Part shown: positions 1 to 8,958 of the stretch, in pieces
How positions within the stretch are numbered: position 1 is the first letter of the stretch
How the letters are laid out: the number at the start of each line of letters is the position of its first letter
Assembly: GCF_030269445.1 (NCBI RefSeq)
Contig: NZ_BSTJ01000013.1
Coordinates: 297,298-361,297 of the forward strand
Reading direction: 5' to 3'
Length of the DNA: 64,000 nucleotides
DNA from: Actinoallomurus iriomotensis
GTDB taxonomy: Bacteria > Actinomycetota > Actinomycetes > Streptosporangiales > Streptosporangiaceae
The notes under the pieces: model-generated
What the model saw: only the letters and a program-made list of their open reading frames with translations
Database searches by the model: none
What the model was told of the DNA's origin: nothing
Program-made: the position numbers and the translations under genes

Positions 1-1017
1 CTGCGCGGAGTCCGGAAGGTCTTCGGCGAGGTGGCCGCGGTCGACGGCGTCGACCTGGACGTGCGCGACGGCGAGTTCTTCGCGATGCTCGGCCCGTCCG
101 GCTCCGGCAAGACGACCGTGCTGCGGATGATCGCCGGCTTCGAGACGCCGACCGAGGGCAGCGTGAGGCTCGGCGGGCGTGACGTCACCGGGCTGGCGCC
201 CTTCGACCGCGACGTCAACACGGTCTTCCAGGACTACGCCCTCTTCCCGCACATGAACGTCCTGGCCAACGTGGAGTACGGCCTCAAGGTCAAGAAGGTG
301 CCCGCCAAGGAGCGCCGCGAGCGCGCGCTGCAGGCCCTGCGGACCGTACGCCTCGAGGGCTACGACAAGCGCAAGCCCGGCCAGCTGTCCGGCGGCCAGC
401 GCCAGCGCGTCGCCCTCGCCCGCGCGCTCGTCAACCGGCCCAAGGTCCTCCTGCTCGACGAGCCGCTCGGCGCGCTCGACCTCAAGCTCCGCGAGGAGAT
501 GCAGGTCGAGCTGAAGGCCATCCAGCGGCAGATCGGCATCACCTTCCTGTTCGTCACGCATGACCAGGAGGAGGCCCTGACGATGAGCGACCGCATCGCG
601 GTGTTCAACGCGGGCCGGATCGAGCAGGTCGGCACGCCCGCGGAGGTGTACGAACGGCCGGCGTCGCCGTTCGTCGCGGGCTTCGTCGGCACCTCCAACC
701 TCATCGAGGGCCAGGCGGCCCTGGACATCCTCGGCCGGGAGGGCGTGTACAGCGTCCGCCCGGAGAAGCTTCGCGTCGACACACGGCTCGACGCGGAACT
801 GCCCCGAGACGAGAACTCCGCGACCGGCACGGTCGCGGAGGTCGTCTACGCGGGGGCGGCCACCCGGTTCGTCGTGGACCTCGACGCGGGTGGCCGGCTG
901 GTGGCCGTGCAGCAGAATCTGCAGGCCTCATCGATGGATGTGCTCAAGCTGCGCGATGCCCGGGTCAGGCTCGCATGGCGACGGGAGCACGAGTTCTCCA
1001 TCACCGGTCCGATGTGA
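1..1017 (+). CDS. potA: Polyamine ABC transporter ATP-binding protein, 5' end outside window
   Basis: This is the ATPase of a spermidine/putrescine importer, acting at the inner face of the membrane. The reading frame is already open at base 1, so the start lies upstream. Visible motifs are Walker [10 protein letters not shown], signature LSGGQRQR, Walker [13 protein letters not shown] and the switch histidine in THDQEEA. The rest matches the C-terminal TOBE-like domain of PotA/FbpC-type ATPases. It heads a run of one lipoprotein and two permease genes on the same strand, the classic PotABCD set. Substrate is inferred from the lipoprotein and from the aldehyde dehydrogenase that follows. An iron or other anion importer is less likely. 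Confidence 0.9.
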   Translation: MRGVRKVFGEVAAVDGVDLDVRDGEFFAMLGPSGSGKTTVLRMIAGFETPTEGSVRLGGRDVTGLAPFDRDVNTVFQDYALFPHMNVLANVEYGLKVKKVPAKERRERALQALRTVRLEGYDKRKPGQLSGGQRQRVALARALVNRPKVLLLDEPLGALDLKLREEMQVELKAIQRQIGITFLFVTHDQEEALTMSDRIAVFNAGRIEQVGTPAEVYERPASPFVAGFVGTSNLIEGQAALDILGREGVYSVRPEKLRVDTRLDAELPRDENSATGTVAEVVYAGAATRFVVDLDAGGRLVAVQQNLQASSMDVLKLRDARVRLAWRREHEFSITGPM

Positions 1018-1119
1018 CACCCGGTCGGCGGGTCCGGCCGACCGTTGCGCCGCGGTCCCCTCATCGCGGCGTCTACCGGAATTCCCTCCCCGAAACCCCC
1101 CATTCTGATCGGAGTTCCC

Positions 1120-2322
1120 ATGCGGTTCACGCGCCTCGCGGTCGTCGCGATGGCTGCCGTTTCGCTGCTGGCGGCCGGTTGCGGCAACAGCGATAGCTCC
1201 AAGGGCGGTGGCGACAGCGTCGCCGGTTTCACGCCTCCGAAGATTCCCGCCCTGCAGTCCCTCGGCCAGGGCGAGGGGCAAGTCAACCTCGTGGCCTGGG
1301 CGGGCTACGCCGAGGACGGCTCGAACGACAAGTCGGTCGACTGGGTCCACCCGTTCGAGAAGGCCACCGGCTGCAAGGTCAACACCAAGATCGCCGGTAC
1401 GTCCGACGAGATGGTCAACCTGATGAAGACCGGCCAGTACGACGCCGTGTCGGCCTCGGGTGACGCGTCGCTGCGCCTCATCGCCGCCGGTTCGGTCGCG
1501 CCCGTCAACACGAACCTGGTGCCGAACTACAAGGACATCTTCGCGGGTCTGAAGATGAAGCCGTGGAACTCCGTCAACGGCGTCGCGTACGGCATCCCGC
1601 ACGGCCGGGGCGCGAACCTCCTCATGTGGCGCACGGACAAGGTCAAGCCCGCCCCGGACTCGTGGAGCGTGGTCTTCGACGCGAACTCCCCGTACAAGGG
1701 CCACATCACCGCCTACGACTCGCCGATCTACATCGCCGACGCCGCGCTGTACCTGTCCGCCACCCAGCCGAGCCTGGGCATCAAGGACCCGTACGCGCTG
1801 GACCAGAAGCAGTTCGACGCCTCGGTCAACCTGCTCAAGCAGCAGAAGAACAACGTCGGCGAGTACTGGTCGGACTACCTGAAGTCCCAGCAGTCCTTCA
1901 AGAGCGGTGACACGGTCCTCGGCACCACGTGGCAGGTCATCGCCAACGGTCTGTCCGCCGACAAGGTCCCGGTCGAGACGGTCCTGCCGAAGGAGGGCTC
2001 GACCGGCTGGTCGGACACCTGGATGGTCGCCGCCAAGGCCCAGCACCCGAACTGCGCCTACAAGTGGATGGACTGGATCGTCTCCCCGAAGCCGAACGCC
2101 CAGGTCGCCGAGTGGTTCGGCGAGGCGCCGTCCAACAGCAAGGCGTGCGCCGAGACCAGCGACAAGAAGTTCTGCGACACCTTCCACGCGGCCGACGAGC
2201 CGTACTGGAAGAACGTGCACTACTGGAACACCCCGATCTCCCAGTGCCTTGACGGACGCAAGAACGTCAAGTGCGTCGACTACGCCAAGTGGACGCAGGC
2301 CTGGACCCAGATCAAGGGCTGA
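1120..2322 (+). CDS. potD: Polyamine-type ABC transporter substrate-binding lipoprotein
   Basis: This extracellular lipoprotein of about 400 residues should bind spermidine/putrescine-like cations and deliver them to the two permeases downstream. The start ATG at 1120 follows GGAG at 1111-1114 and gives a clean lipoprotein signal: positively charged MRFTR, a hydrophobic stretch, then lipobox LLAAGC. An in-frame upstream ATG at 1045 would add 25 residues that do not look like a signal, so it was not used. The mature region (VNLVAWAGYAEDG and following) resembles periplasmic-binding family 1/6 polyamine receptors. It lies 102 bases after the ATPase gene and 9 bases before the first permease gene. 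Confidence 0.88.
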   Translation: MRFTRLAVVAMAAVSLLAAGCGNSDSSKGGGDSVAGFTPPKIPALQSLGQGEGQVNLVAWAGYAEDGSNDKSVDWVHPFEKATGCKVNTKIAGTSDEMVNLMKTGQYDAVSASGDASLRLIAAGSVAPVNTNLVPNYKDIFAGLKMKPWNSVNGVAYGIPHGRGANLLMWRTDKVKPAPDSWSVVFDANSPYKGHITAYDSPIYIADAALYLSATQPSLGIKDPYALDQKQFDASVNLLKQQKNNVGEYWSDYLKSQQSFKSGDTVLGTTWQVIANGLSADKVPVETVLPKEGSTGWSDTWMVAAKAQHPNCAYKWMDWIVSPKPNAQVAEWFGEAPSNSKACAETSDKKFCDTFHAADEPYWKNVHYWNTPISQCLDGRKNVKCVDYAKWTQAWTQIKG

Positions 2323-2331
2323 CGTCTCCCC

Positions 2332-3222
2332 ATGACGAGTGTCACCTCGCCCGGCGGGCCGGTTCGCCGGTTCGCCGGGCTGCTCCACCGGCGGCCCTCG
2401 ATCCGGCTCGCCGGGCTGCTGTCCATACCGCTGCTGTGGCTCGTGGTCGCCTACCTCGGCTCGCTCGCGGCGCTGTTCGTCACGGCGTTCTGGACCACGA
2501 ACGAGTTCACCGGCGACGTGGTCAAGGTCTTCGACCTGGGCAACTTCCAGGACCTGGTGAACGAGAGCGTCTACCGGACCATCACGCTGCGCAGCGTCGG
2601 CGTGGCGATCGCGGTCACCGTCATCGACAGCCTGGTGGCCTTCCCGATGGCGTTCTACATGGCCAAGATCGCCTCGCCGCGCGCGCAGCGCTGGCTGGTC
2701 ATCGCCGTGCTGACGCCGCTCTGGGCGGGTTACCTGGTCAAGGCGTACGCCTGGCGGGTCATGTTCTCCGGCTCTGGCGTGCTCGACTGGTTCCTTCGTC
2801 CGGTCGGCGGCCACGCCCCGGGGTACGGGCTGCTGGCCACCACCATCACGCTGGCCTACCTGTGGCTGCCGTACATGATCCTGCCCATCTACGCGGGGCT
2901 GGAGCGGCTGCCGAACTCCCTGATCGACGCGGCCGGAGACCTGGGCGCGCGCTCCTTCCGTACGTTCCGTACGGTCGTGTGGCCGACGGTCTTCCCCGCC
3001 GCCGTGGCGGGCTCCATCTTCACGTTCTCGCTGTCGCTCGGGGACTACATCGCGGTCCGCATCGTCGGCGGGCGCAGCCAGCTGATCGGCAACGTGGTCT
3101 ACGACAACGTCGGCACGGCGAACAACCTGCCGTTCGCCGCCGCGGTCGCGACCATCCCGGTGGCCATCATGGTCATCTACCTCCTCGCCGTCCGCCGCAC
3201 CGGAGCCCTGGAGAATCTGTGA
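2332..3222 (+). CDS. potB: Polyamine ABC transporter permease (PotB-like)
   Basis: Integral membrane permease of 296 residues with about six hydrophobic segments. The EAA-type loop that contacts the ATPase is visible around residues 200-220 (IDAAGDLGARSFRTFRTVVWP). Length and loop match PotB/PotH. The gene starts 9 bases after the binding-protein gene and its stop codon overlaps the GTG start of the second permease, which indicates translational coupling. In this family PotB and PotC form the heterodimeric channel. Confidence 0.9.
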   Translation: MTSVTSPGGPVRRFAGLLHRRPSIRLAGLLSIPLLWLVVAYLGSLAALFVTAFWTTNEFTGDVVKVFDLGNFQDLVNESVYRTITLRSVGVAIAVTVIDSLVAFPMAFYMAKIASPRAQRWLVIAVLTPLWAGYLVKAYAWRVMFSGSGVLDWFLRPVGGHAPGYGLLATTITLAYLWLPYMILPIYAGLERLPNSLIDAAGDLGARSFRTFRTVVWPTVFPAAVAGSIFTFSLSLGDYIAVRIVGGRSQLIGNVVYDNVGTANNLPFAAAVATIPVAIMVIYLLAVRRTGALENL

Positions 3223-4025
3223 ATTTGTCTCGGGGCACGCGGATCGCGCTGCGCGTGGCGATGATCGTGGGGCTCGCGATCATCTACGTGCCGCTGTTCG
3301 TGGTGCTGATCAACTCCTTCAACGCCGACCGGACGTTCGGCTGGCCACCGGCCGGTTTCACCGGCGAGTGGTGGTCGCGCGCCTGGCAGAACGGCGGTGT
3401 CCGGTCGGCGCTGTGGACCTCGGTCAAGGCCGGGCTCGGCGCCACCGCGATCGCCTGCGTGCTCGGCACGATGGCGGCGTTCGCCGTGCAGCGCTACCGG
3501 TTCTTCGGCCGGGAGACCGTGTCGCTGCTGGTCATCCTGCCGATCGCGCTGCCCGGCATCGTCACCGGCATCGCGCTCAACAACGCGTTCCGCACGGTGC
3601 TGTCACCGCTCGGGATCCAGCTGGGACTGTTCACGGTGATCGTCGGGCACGCGACGTTCTGCATCGTGACCATCTACAACAACGTCCTGGCGCGGCTGCG
3701 GCGGCTGGGGACGAACGTCGAGGAGGCCTCGGCCGACCTTGGCGCGGACACCTTCCAGACGTTCCGGTACGTTACGTTCCCTCTGCTGCGGTCCGCGCTG
3801 CTGGCCGGTGGCCTGTTGTCGTTCGCGCTGTCGTTCGACGAGATCATCGTGACCACGTTCACGGCGGGCGCCGGCGTGCAGACGCTGCCCATCTGGATCT
3901 TCGACAACCTCTTCCGGCCCAACCAGGCACCGATCGTCAACGTGGTGGCCGCCGCGCTCATCGTGCTGTCGGTCGTGCCGGTCTACATCGCCCAGCGCAT
4001 CTCCGGGGACACCCGCGCCATCTAG
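3219..4025 (+). CDS. potC: Polyamine ABC transporter permease (PotC-like)
   Basis: Second permease, 268 residues. The start is GTG at 3219, which overlaps the previous stop as GTGA. The frame is open further upstream, but that part is a shadow of potB. The N-terminus begins LSRGTRIALRV followed by a first membrane helix. An EAA loop with EEASADLGADTFQTFRYVTFP lies in the second half. Length fits PotC/PotI. It closes the transporter cluster and is followed after 51 bases by the aldehyde dehydrogenase gene, probably the same transcription unit. Confidence 0.9.
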   Translation: MNLSRGTRIALRVAMIVGLAIIYVPLFVVLINSFNADRTFGWPPAGFTGEWWSRAWQNGGVRSALWTSVKAGLGATAIACVLGTMAAFAVQRYRFFGRETVSLLVILPIALPGIVTGIALNNAFRTVLSPLGIQLGLFTVIVGHATFCIVTIYNNVLARLRRLGTNVEEASADLGADTFQTFRYVTFPLLRSALLAGGLLSFALSFDEIIVTTFTAGAGVQTLPIWIFDNLFRPNQAPIVNVVAAALIVLSVVPVYIAQRISGDTRAI

Positions 4026-4076
4026 TCACGCCGGCTAGTCCTATCGGCGCCGTCCACGTTCACATGGGAGGACGCA

Positions 4077-5507
4077 ATGAAGCGCACCGTCCGCAACTTC
4101 GTCAACGGCTCGTACTCCGACGCCGCCGACGGACGTACCGCCGACCTGATCAGCCCGGTCACGGGTGAGGCGTTCGGCACGGCTCCGGTCTCCGGCCAGG
4201 CCGACGTCGACGCCGCCTTCACGGCCGCGGCGAACGCCTTCGAGGGCTGGCGCGACACGACGCCCGCCGAACGGCAGCTCGCGCTGCTGCGCATCGCCGA
4301 CGCCATCGAGTCCCGCGCCGACGAGCTCGTGGCGCTGGAGTCGGAGAACACCGGAAAGCCGCTCGGCCTGACGGCCTCGGAGGAGATCCCCCCGATGGTC
4401 GACCAGATCCGGTTCTTCGCCGGCGCGGCGCGCGTCCTGGAAGGCCGGTCGGCGGGGGAGTACATGGCCGGCCACACGTCGTTCGTCCGGCGTGAGCCGA
4501 TCGGAGTGTGCGCCCAGGTGACGCCGTGGAACTACCCGATGATGATGGCGGTGTGGAAGTTCGCGCCGGCCATCGCGGCGGGCAACACGGTCGTGCTCAA
4601 GCCCTCCGATACGACACCGGCCACGACCGCGCTCATGGCGGAGATCGCGGCGGAGTTCCTGCCGCCGGGCGTGTTCAACGTCGTCTGCGGCGACCGTGAC
4701 ACCGGGCGTCTCCTGGTGGACCACCCGACGCCGCAGATGGTCTCGATCACCGGGTCGGTCCGCGCCGGCATGGAGGTGGCACGCTCGGCCGCGAACGACC
4801 TGAAGAACGTCCACCTCGAACTCGGCGGCAAGGCGCCGGTCGTCGTGTTCGACGACGCCGACGTCGAGGCCGCCGCCGCGGCCATCGCCGAGGCGGGATA
4901 CTTCAACGCCGGCCAGGACTGCACCGCCGCGACGCGCGTGCTCGCCGGCCCCGGCGTGCACGACGACTTCGCCGACGCGCTCGCCGCGGTCGCCGCCGAG
5001 ACCAGGACCGGCCTGCCGGACGACGAGGACGTGCTGTACGGCCCGCTGAACAACGCGAACCAGCTCGACCGCGTCACGGGCATCGTCGACCGGCTGCCGT
5101 CGCACGCGACCGTCCGCGCCGGCGGTTCGCGCACCCGCGAGCAGGGCTTCTTCTACGAGCCCACGGTCGTCTCCGGGCTGCGCCAGGACGACGAGGCGAT
5201 CCAGGACGAGATCTTCGGCCCGGTCATCACCGTGCAGCGGTTCTCCGACGAGGACGAGGCGGTCCGCTGGGCCAACGGCGTGCGCTACGGCCTCGCCTCC
5301 TCGGTGTGGACCCGCGACCACGGCCGCGCGATGCGCATGGCCAAGCGGCTCGACTTCGGCTGCGTCTGGATCAACACGCACATCCCGCTGGTCGCCGAGA
5401 TGCCGCACGGCGGCTTCAAGCACTCCGGCCAGGGCAAGGACCTGTCGATGTACGGGTTCGAGGACTACACGCGCATCAAGCACGTGATGTCCAACATCGA
5501 GGGCTGA
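4077..5507 (+). CDS. patD: Aldehyde dehydrogenase, probable gamma-aminobutyraldehyde dehydrogenase
   Basis: NAD(P)-dependent aldehyde dehydrogenase of 476 residues, the normal length. Catalytic Cys282 sits in FNAGQDCTA and the general base Glu248 in LELGGKAP. The N-terminal [10 protein letters not shown] and the C-terminal [14 protein letters not shown] motif resemble the gamma-aminobutyraldehyde/betaine aldehyde branch. The ATG follows GGGAGGA. Being next to a polyamine importer, it likely oxidises 4-aminobutanal formed from putrescine to GABA in the cytoplasm. The aminotransferase or oxidase that would make the aldehyde is not in the window. The exact aldehyde is inferred from context. Confidence 0.82.
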   Translation: MKRTVRNFVNGSYSDAADGRTADLISPVTGEAFGTAPVSGQADVDAAFTAAANAFEGWRDTTPAERQLALLRIADAIESRADELVALESENTGKPLGLTASEEIPPMVDQIRFFAGAARVLEGRSAGEYMAGHTSFVRREPIGVCAQVTPWNYPMMMAVWKFAPAIAAGNTVVLKPSDTTPATTALMAEIAAEFLPPGVFNVVCGDRDTGRLLVDHPTPQMVSITGSVRAGMEVARSAANDLKNVHLELGGKAPVVVFDDADVEAAAAAIAEAGYFNAGQDCTAATRVLAGPGVHDDFADALAAVAAETRTGLPDDEDVLYGPLNNANQLDRVTGIVDRLPSHATVRAGGSRTREQGFFYEPTVVSGLRQDDEAIQDEIFGPVITVQRFSDEDEAVRWANGVRYGLASSVWTRDHGRAMRMAKRLDFGCVWINTHIPLVAEMPHGGFKHSGQGKDLSMYGFEDYTRIKHVMSNIEG

Positions 5508-5516
5508 GTCCCGCGA

Positions 5517-6101
5517 CTACCCGTCGCGCCGCGGACCGTTCTGGTCGCGGCGCGACGGGCGCAGGACCGTCATGTCGCCGCGTTCCTTGCCGAGGTCCTC
5601 GCGCACGACGCTGTACATCACCGCGTCACGCCACCCGCCGTCGCGGAACCCGTAGCCGCGCAGCACGCCCTCACGGGTGAAGCCCGCCTTGCTGAGCGCC
5701 CACTGCTCGGCGGTGTTGGTGATCTCGGTCACCGCCTGGATCCGGTTGACCTGCGTGTGCGCGAACAGGTAGTCGACGAGCAGCCGCTGCGCCTCCGTGC
5801 CGTACCCCAGGCCGCGCACCTTGGGCAGCATCCCGATGCCGATGTTCCAGCAGTACGAGACGCGGTTCGTCGGCTGCCGGCGCCACTGCACGAAGCCGAG
5901 CGGCTCGGCCGGCCCGGCGACCATCAGCGTGCCCCCGTCGTCGGTGAGCAGCCCCGTCTCCTCCCAGCGCCGCCGGTACGTCCGCGGGTCGAACCATCCG
6001 TGCCAGCTCTGTTCCCCCACGGCCTCCGGATCACCGGTGAGCCGCTCGATCACCGCGAGATCCTCCTCGGCCACCGGCCGCAGCCGCAGTTGATCGCTCA
6101 T
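5517..6101 (-). CDS. GNAT family N-acetyltransferase (RimJ/RimL-like)
   Basis: Cytoplasmic acetyl-CoA-dependent acetyltransferase of 194 residues. It begins LRLRPVAEEDLAVIERL, and the middle carries the acetyl-CoA loop region KVRGLGYGTEAQRLLVDYLF, followed by the typical late strand NTAEQWALSKAGFTREGVLRGYGFRDG. This layout matches acetyltransferases acting on ribosomal protein N-termini or small amines, but the acceptor cannot be read from sequence. The gene is convergent with the aldehyde dehydrogenase gene and its last codons form part of the shared hairpin. Confidence 0.85.
   Translation of the reverse strand: MSDQLRLRPVAEEDLAVIERLTGDPEAVGEQSWHGWFDPRTYRRRWEETGLLTDDGGTLMVAGPAEPLGFVQWRRQPTNRVSYCWNIGIGMLPKVRGLGYGTEAQRLLVDYLFAHTQVNRIQAVTEITNTAEQWALSKAGFTREGVLRGYGFRDGGWRDAVMYSVVREDLGKERGDMTVLRPSRRDQNGPRRDG
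5520..5559. terminator. Hairpin between convergent genes
   Basis: A perfect 14-bp stem pairs 5520-5533 with 5546-5559 around a 12-nt loop. It begins 12 bases after the aldehyde dehydrogenase stop codon and covers the last codons of the convergent acetyltransferase gene. It has no T-run, as is common for actinobacterial terminators. Confidence 0.6.
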
Positions 6102-6181
6102 GCCCGCAGAGCTTATTCAGCGATCCGCGGTGGATGGCCCGTCCTTGATCGCCGCATCCGGCCAGTATCTTCGGGCAGCGG

Positions 6182-6580
6182 TCAGGCGGAGAACAGCCCG
6201 GATGAGCCGAGCACGCGGTCCACGGAGATCTCGATGACGACGCGTGTCGGGTTCTCCCGCGGCGTGCGGTAACGCTCGGCGTACCGGGCCACCGCCTCGG
6301 CCACGCGCGCCGGGTCGGCGCTGACCGTGCTCGTGCCCTCCAGCGTGAGCCAGCGCCGTCCCTCGACCTGGCACAGGGCCACCCGCCCGCCGCCCGCGGC
6401 GAGCCGCGCCTTCACGCTGCCGCCGTCGGTGATCACGCGGGCCAGCCGCCGCTCGGCGTCCCACGTGAACCCGACCGGCACCACGTGCGGCGACCCGTCC
6501 GGACGCAGGGAGCTGAGCGTCGCGAGGTGACGCTCGCGCAGGAACTCCGTCGCCTCCGCGTTCAACGCGTCGTGGGTCAT
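6182..6580 (-). CDS. PPOX-class (split beta-barrel) F420/FMN-dependent protein
   Basis: A 132-residue split beta-barrel protein of the pyridoxamine-phosphate-oxidase fold. ATLSSLRPDGSPHVVPVGF near residues 19-37 is the usual first-strand and substrate-turn motif, and WLTLEGTSTVSAD follows in the middle. Proteins of this size in actinomycetes are typically F420-dependent reductases or FMN-binding. The cofactor cannot be decided here. It lies 80 bases downstream of the acetyltransferase start on the same strand and may be transcribed first of the two. Confidence 0.78.
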   Translation of the reverse strand: MTHDALNAEATEFLRERHLATLSSLRPDGSPHVVPVGFTWDAERRLARVITDGGSVKARLAAGGGRVALCQVEGRRWLTLEGTSTVSADPARVAEAVARYAERYRTPRENPTRVVIEISVDRVLGSSGLFSA

Positions 6581-6710
6581 CCGCCCACGCTATCGCCGGA
6601 GCGGCCGCGCACGTGTTGTGGCGAAACGCCGGGGGCGCTGGTGGCCCAGTCGGTGATCAAGTGGGAGTCTGGGATCCGCCAAGAGAAGATCAAGAGAAGG
6701 AGGCCGGCGC

Positions 6711-7430
6711 GTGACCATCCCTGCGACCTCCGAGGCCGCTCCGGGCGACTGGCTCGGCACCCTCCTCGGCCCGCGTACGGCGCGGGTGCTCACGACGTAC
6801 GCCGTGCCGTGCCTGCACTACGCGCACTGGCAGGCGCTGTGGCGGTTCCGCCTGGCCGACTGGACCAACGACACCACGTACGGCACCGACCGCTACCACT
6901 GCCTCTGCGAGACCTTCGGCCGGATCGTCAAGGACCGGCTGCCGCGCGCCAAGGTCCACCTGCCCACCGACCGGCTCGGCACGCCGTTCACCGTCGTGAG
7001 CGGCAACTGGCTGATCTATCCGTGGCGGTACGGCCGGACGCGCGACGACCGGCACCAGGGGCTCGCGGTCACCGACGAGACCGGCATCCGCTCGCGGATC
7101 GTCGGCGGCGGGCCGCCCGGCCAGCAGATGCTCGACTACGAGGGCCTGCCGCCCGTGCCCCTGTCGAACGTCGTAGTGCTGGGCTGGGCCGGCAATCGGC
7201 ACGAGGGCCTGGTCCGGGCCTTCCTCGCCACGCCGCACCTGCACGGCGACCTGGTCTACTGGCACGAGGACCGCTTCGTCGAACTCGACGTGGAGGCGGG
7301 CCGCCACCCGTACGGACTGCCGTCCGGCCCGTCCCCGGTGGAGCCGGACGTTCCGCCGCCGCCGGAGTTCGACATCAGCCTCATCGACGGAGGCGTGGAT
7401 TTCCCCGAGTCGACCGGCACGGATGGCTAG
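6711..7430 (+). CDS. Unknown protein paired with an XRE-ImmA/IrrE protease
   Basis: A 239-residue soluble protein with no family that I recognise. The GTG start at 6711 has a strong ribosome site (AAGAGAAGGAGG) 8 bases upstream. It is rich in aromatic residues: HYAHWQALWRFRLADW near residues 37-52, and WLIYPWRYGR near 103-112. The last 50 residues are proline-rich and acidic, probably disordered. There is no signal peptide or membrane segment. It sits 44 bases upstream of the XRE-ImmA gene on the same strand, the order seen in toxin-antitoxin operons where an ImmA-type protein is the antitoxin. A toxin role is inference from that arrangement only. Confidence 0.6.
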   Translation: MTIPATSEAAPGDWLGTLLGPRTARVLTTYAVPCLHYAHWQALWRFRLADWTNDTTYGTDRYHCLCETFGRIVKDRLPRAKVHLPTDRLGTPFTVVSGNWLIYPWRYGRTRDDRHQGLAVTDETGIRSRIVGGGPPGQQMLDYEGLPPVPLSNVVVLGWAGNRHEGLVRAFLATPHLHGDLVYWHEDRFVELDVEAGRHPYGLPSGPSPVEPDVPPPPEFDISLIDGGVDFPESTGTDG

Positions 7431-7474
7431 GGTGAGGGACCGCTGGTGAAGAAAGGGGACGGAGGAGGCCGCAC

Positions 7475-8611
7475 GTGGACACCCGACGCGGTGGTGGCGT
7501 GCCGCACCTGTCCGCGGTCCCGGCCCCCGGCGTCACCGCCTCGTTCGACCCGGCCCGGCTCACCCTGGCGCGCGAGCGGAGCGGCCTGACCAAGCGCGAC
7601 CTGGCGGCCAGAGTGGGAGTGACGGCCGCCGCGATCACCCGGTTCGAGCGCGGGCAGGCACGGCTCGCCGACGGGACGCTGACGCGGCTGGCCACCGAGC
7701 TCGGTCTTCCGGTGGGATACTTCGCGGCGGGCCGCCCCGTGCTCCCGGTCGCCGAGGACGCCGCCCACTTCCGCAGTCTCCGCACGACCCGGGTGTACGA
7801 ACGCCGCCAGGCGCGGGCGACCATGAGCCACCTGGCCGAGGCGGTGCGCGAGATCCAGACGGTCGTACGCCTCCCGGAACCGCGGCTCCCGCGCCTGTCC
7901 CGCGACCCGGAGAGCGCCGCCCGCGAGCTGCGCGCCGCCTGGCGACTGCCCGCCGGCCCGGTCCACCACCTCGTACGCCTGCTGGAGGCCAACGGAGCGG
8001 TGGTGAGCATGGCGAGGTTCGGGGCGGGCGACCGCATCGACGCGTTCTCCTGCCGCCCGTCGGGCCTGGACCGGCCGTTGATCTGCCTGTCCCGCGACCG
8101 GGGCAACCCGCTGCGCCGCCGGTTCAGCGCCGCCCACGAACTGGGCCACCTGCTGCTCCACGACGAGGCCCAGCCGGGCGACCGGCAGCATGAGCATGAG
8201 GCGAACCGCTTCGCGGCCGAGTTCCTCACCCCGGCCCCGCAGATCGCCGACCTGCTGCCGACGCGCCTGGACTTCGCGCGCCTGCTGGAGATCCAGCGGG
8301 CATGGGGAGTGTCGGTGCAGGCGTTGCTGCGCCGCAGCCGGGAGCTGGACCGCATCGGCGATGACCTGTACCGCCGGGCCCAGGTGACGCTGACCCGGCT
8401 GGGCTGGCGCCGCGACGAGCCGAGGGGCGACTACCCGACGGAATGGCCGGCGGTCCTCGTCGAGGCGGTCGCGCTGGGCGCCGAACGCGGCCTGACCGAA
8501 CACTCCCTCGCCGCCCGCCTGAGCCTCCCGTACGCCGAGGTGCGGGAGCTGCTGAGCCATGTCACCGACGACCGCCCTCGCCTGACGCTGGTCCCGGACC
8601 TGCCGGACTGA
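7475..8611 (+). CDS. XRE HTH plus ImmA/IrrE (M78) metallopeptidase
   Basis: A 378-residue DNA-binding protease-like protein. Residues about 26-82 form an XRE helix-turn-helix (LTKRDLAARVGVTAAAITRFERG). Residues about 150-260 form the ImmA/IrrE zinc peptidase domain, with H221-E-L-G-H225 and the third ligand probably Glu242 in HEHEANRFAAEFL. The last 100 residues are helical and may be a sensing or second DNA-binding region. GTG start at 7475 after GGAGGAGG. Family members (ImmA, IrrE, RosmerTA antitoxins) repress and can cleave partners. Here it is the downstream gene of a two-gene unit and likely autoregulates it. Confidence 0.85.
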   Translation: MDTRRGGGVPHLSAVPAPGVTASFDPARLTLARERSGLTKRDLAARVGVTAAAITRFERGQARLADGTLTRLATELGLPVGYFAAGRPVLPVAEDAAHFRSLRTTRVYERRQARATMSHLAEAVREIQTVVRLPEPRLPRLSRDPESAARELRAAWRLPAGPVHHLVRLLEANGAVVSMARFGAGDRIDAFSCRPSGLDRPLICLSRDRGNPLRRRFSAAHELGHLLLHDEAQPGDRQHEHEANRFAAEFLTPAPQIADLLPTRLDFARLLEIQRAWGVSVQALLRRSRELDRIGDDLYRRAQVTLTRLGWRRDEPRGDYPTEWPAVLVEAVALGAERGLTEHSLAARLSLPYAEVRELLSHVTDDRPRLTLVPDLPD

Positions 8612-8958
8612 CACTCGCCCTGGAACCGGCCTCGTACGAGGACCGCCGGCGGTCCGGCAGCCGTTGTCCGATTCGCGCGCTTTATTCCACTGGAAAGCTT
8701 CCGTTTCGTGATCTGGCTTGGCCGCCAAAGCCCCGCGAATCGGGCAAACCAATATGAAAACCTTTCCGAAATATGCTCGCTGCAGTTGCCGAGATGGCGT
8801 GGCCCCTCGTGACCAGGCATGGAGGGTGGTGACTTCGGGCTTACGACGACATTTCTAAATTGGTGAAAATTCTTTCGTCGGTCACGTGTCTCTAGTAGCA
8901 TCCCGTACACCCATTATCCGGACATACCGCTTCAAACACCGGAGCACTGAGGAGACCC
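8612..8958. other. Non-coding 347-bp segment with relatively AT-rich stretches
   Basis: No convincing gene is seen. Parts of it are clearly less GC-rich than the surroundings, especially 8675-8780 and 8850-8890, where coding-type third-position GC is lost. It most likely carries the promoter and leader of the fulvocin-like gene, whose ribosome site GGAG lies at 8951-8954. No clear -35/-10 pair could be assigned. Confidence 0.5.

Noticed and set aside
928..2814. A 628-codon minus-strand frame opposite the polyamine transporter genes.
   Set aside because: Antisense to potD/potB; composition is typical of shadow frames, with no recognisable domain.
2271..4025. A 584-codon plus-strand frame that would join an N-terminal extension to the second permease.
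   Set aside because: The extension overlaps potB out of frame; GTG 3219 overlapping the potB stop is the natural start.
8443..8757. A plus-strand small ORF extending into the 8612-8958 spacer.
   Set aside because: Most of it is a shadow of the ImmA-type gene and it has no ribosome site or coding bias in the spacer.
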